NCBI RefSeq assembly: GCF_040436345.1
Contig: NC_133236.1
Span: 15,438,466 to 15,502,465, forward strand
DNA length: 64,000 nucleotides
Source of the DNA: Pagrus major
Taxonomy: Eukaryota > Chordata > Actinopteri > Spariformes > Sparidae
Reading direction: 5' to 3'
This document shows, piece by piece, positions 63,232 to 64,000 of this stretch. Numbering within the stretch: the stretch's first letter is position 1; the number at the start of each line of letters is the position of its first letter. Under the pieces are notes generated by a model that was given only the letters and a program-made list of their open reading frames with translations, had not been told where the DNA came from and searched no databases. The position numbers and the translations under genes are program-made.

Positions 63232-64000
63232 GTGAGTGGATGGAGGTGGGGAGGTGGTGGTGGTGGGGTGGAGAGCCTGCTGCTGCTGCTGCCGCCACTG
63301 CTGGGTGATGCACCGGGGCACATGCAGGCAGCCGAGCACGGAGCTCGGAAATCTGCAGTGAAATCACGCACCCACACACGCACCGTCGCGATCAGACACA
63401 CCAATATGATTTCATGTCAAGGGCACGGGACCAAAGCGTCTCAGTCGTTTGTGTTTTGCCAGGAATGCGTAAGCGATTCCTCTGGATTTTTTATTTTTAT
63501 TTTCACATGAAGTTTGCGTTTAAATGCGGTAAATGTCACGGGATGCGTTCTGTGTTTCAAACCCTGCAGAAAAAAGTCATCCGCACATGTTCCCATCAGG
63601 TCAGAGCGGGGTTTTAAATCTCACTCTCGCCGCCTGTTTGTCCGTGTATGCCGCAGTGTGCGCGCCGTGGCAGCGGCACGTTTTTTAATTTGAGAGCCAG
63701 GCTCATAATCACGCACACTTCACGCTCCACATGCACGCAGCCACTACCGAGGTGCCCAGATGGAGCATCGTTTGGTTCTGGTTCTAGTTTGTTTGCGCCC
63801 CCCACAAATCTGCCTTGTCTTTTTTTTGGTTTTGGTTTGGGCGCCAGGCGCATCGTCGGTCACACTACACAGGAGCTCGGTCAGGATCATCGCGTTTGGC
63901 CCGGGGCTTCACACACCATCGCACACACACACACACACACACTGGATCACCTCAATCACTCACGAGCATCATCACGCTTCTAGGTTCCGCATGGCCATCG
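63232..64000 (+). other. slc24a4: Start of SLC24A4 intron 1
   Basis: Noncoding to the window end. GC-rich at first, with GGT/GCT/GCC triplet-rich sequence at about 63240-63300 and a CA run at 63922-63942. No exon was found. Confidence 0.6.
63922..63942. repeat. (CA)n microsatellite
   Basis: About ten uninterrupted CA units, seen directly. Confidence 0.9.

Noticed and set aside
62910-63404. 164-codon minus-strand open frame, Pro/Ser-rich
   Set aside because: It lies in the GC-rich SLC24A4 5' region, antisense to its first exon, and is low-complexity.

Overview
The window is vertebrate nuclear DNA, almost certainly from a teleost fish and probably a spiny-rayed (acanthomorph) one. The evidence is spliced genes with GT/AG introns, AT-rich noncoding DNA full of short terminal-inverted-repeat elements of types common in those genomes, retroposon tails such as 'gtgctatataaataaag', and proteins that read as clear orthologs of human genes. 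There is no prokaryotic, plasmid or phage content.

Layout from left to right. (1) 70-2208, minus: the large first coding exon of EXTL3, a heparan-sulfate glycosyltransferase. Its 5'UTR probably continues to 2703. A GC-richer island with a minus-strand splice donor at 26542-26775 is the likely EXTL3 promoter and first noncoding exon, which makes 2704-26541 a roughly 24 kb first intron full of transposon remnants and, next to the island, a diverged tandem array. (2) 28256-34234, plus: RIOX1 (NO66), a complete 15-exon JmjC oxygenase gene of 546 residues. (3) 34659-35283, minus: NDUFB1, a 58-residue complex I subunit in two coding exons, tail-to-tail with RIOX1. (4) 37250-44500, plus: CPSF2 (CPSF100), 14 coding exons and 787 residues, head-to-head with NDUFB1. 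(5) about 44.9-62 kb: a gene-poor intergenic stretch with nested mobile-element remnants, a long GT microsatellite and one unexplained exon-like sequence at 51974-52081 on the minus strand. (6) 63069-63231, plus: the first coding exon of SLC24A4 (NCKX4), preceded by a GC-rich promoter and 5'UTR.

These genes do not form a pathway; they are neighbours by conserved synteny. NDUFB1, CPSF2 and SLC24A4 are also adjacent in human 14q32.12, while EXTL3 (human 8p21) and RIOX1 (human 14q24) lie elsewhere in human. CPSF2 and RIOX1 were reconstructed by hand with reading phase carried through every junction, so their exon borders are well supported. UTR exons and mobile-element borders are less certain. 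I did not find a convincing undescribed multi-gene system. The best leads are the orphan exon, the decaying tandem array beside the EXTL3 promoter, the nested element at 60.4-61.6 kb and the tightly packed RIOX1/NDUFB1/CPSF2 block.
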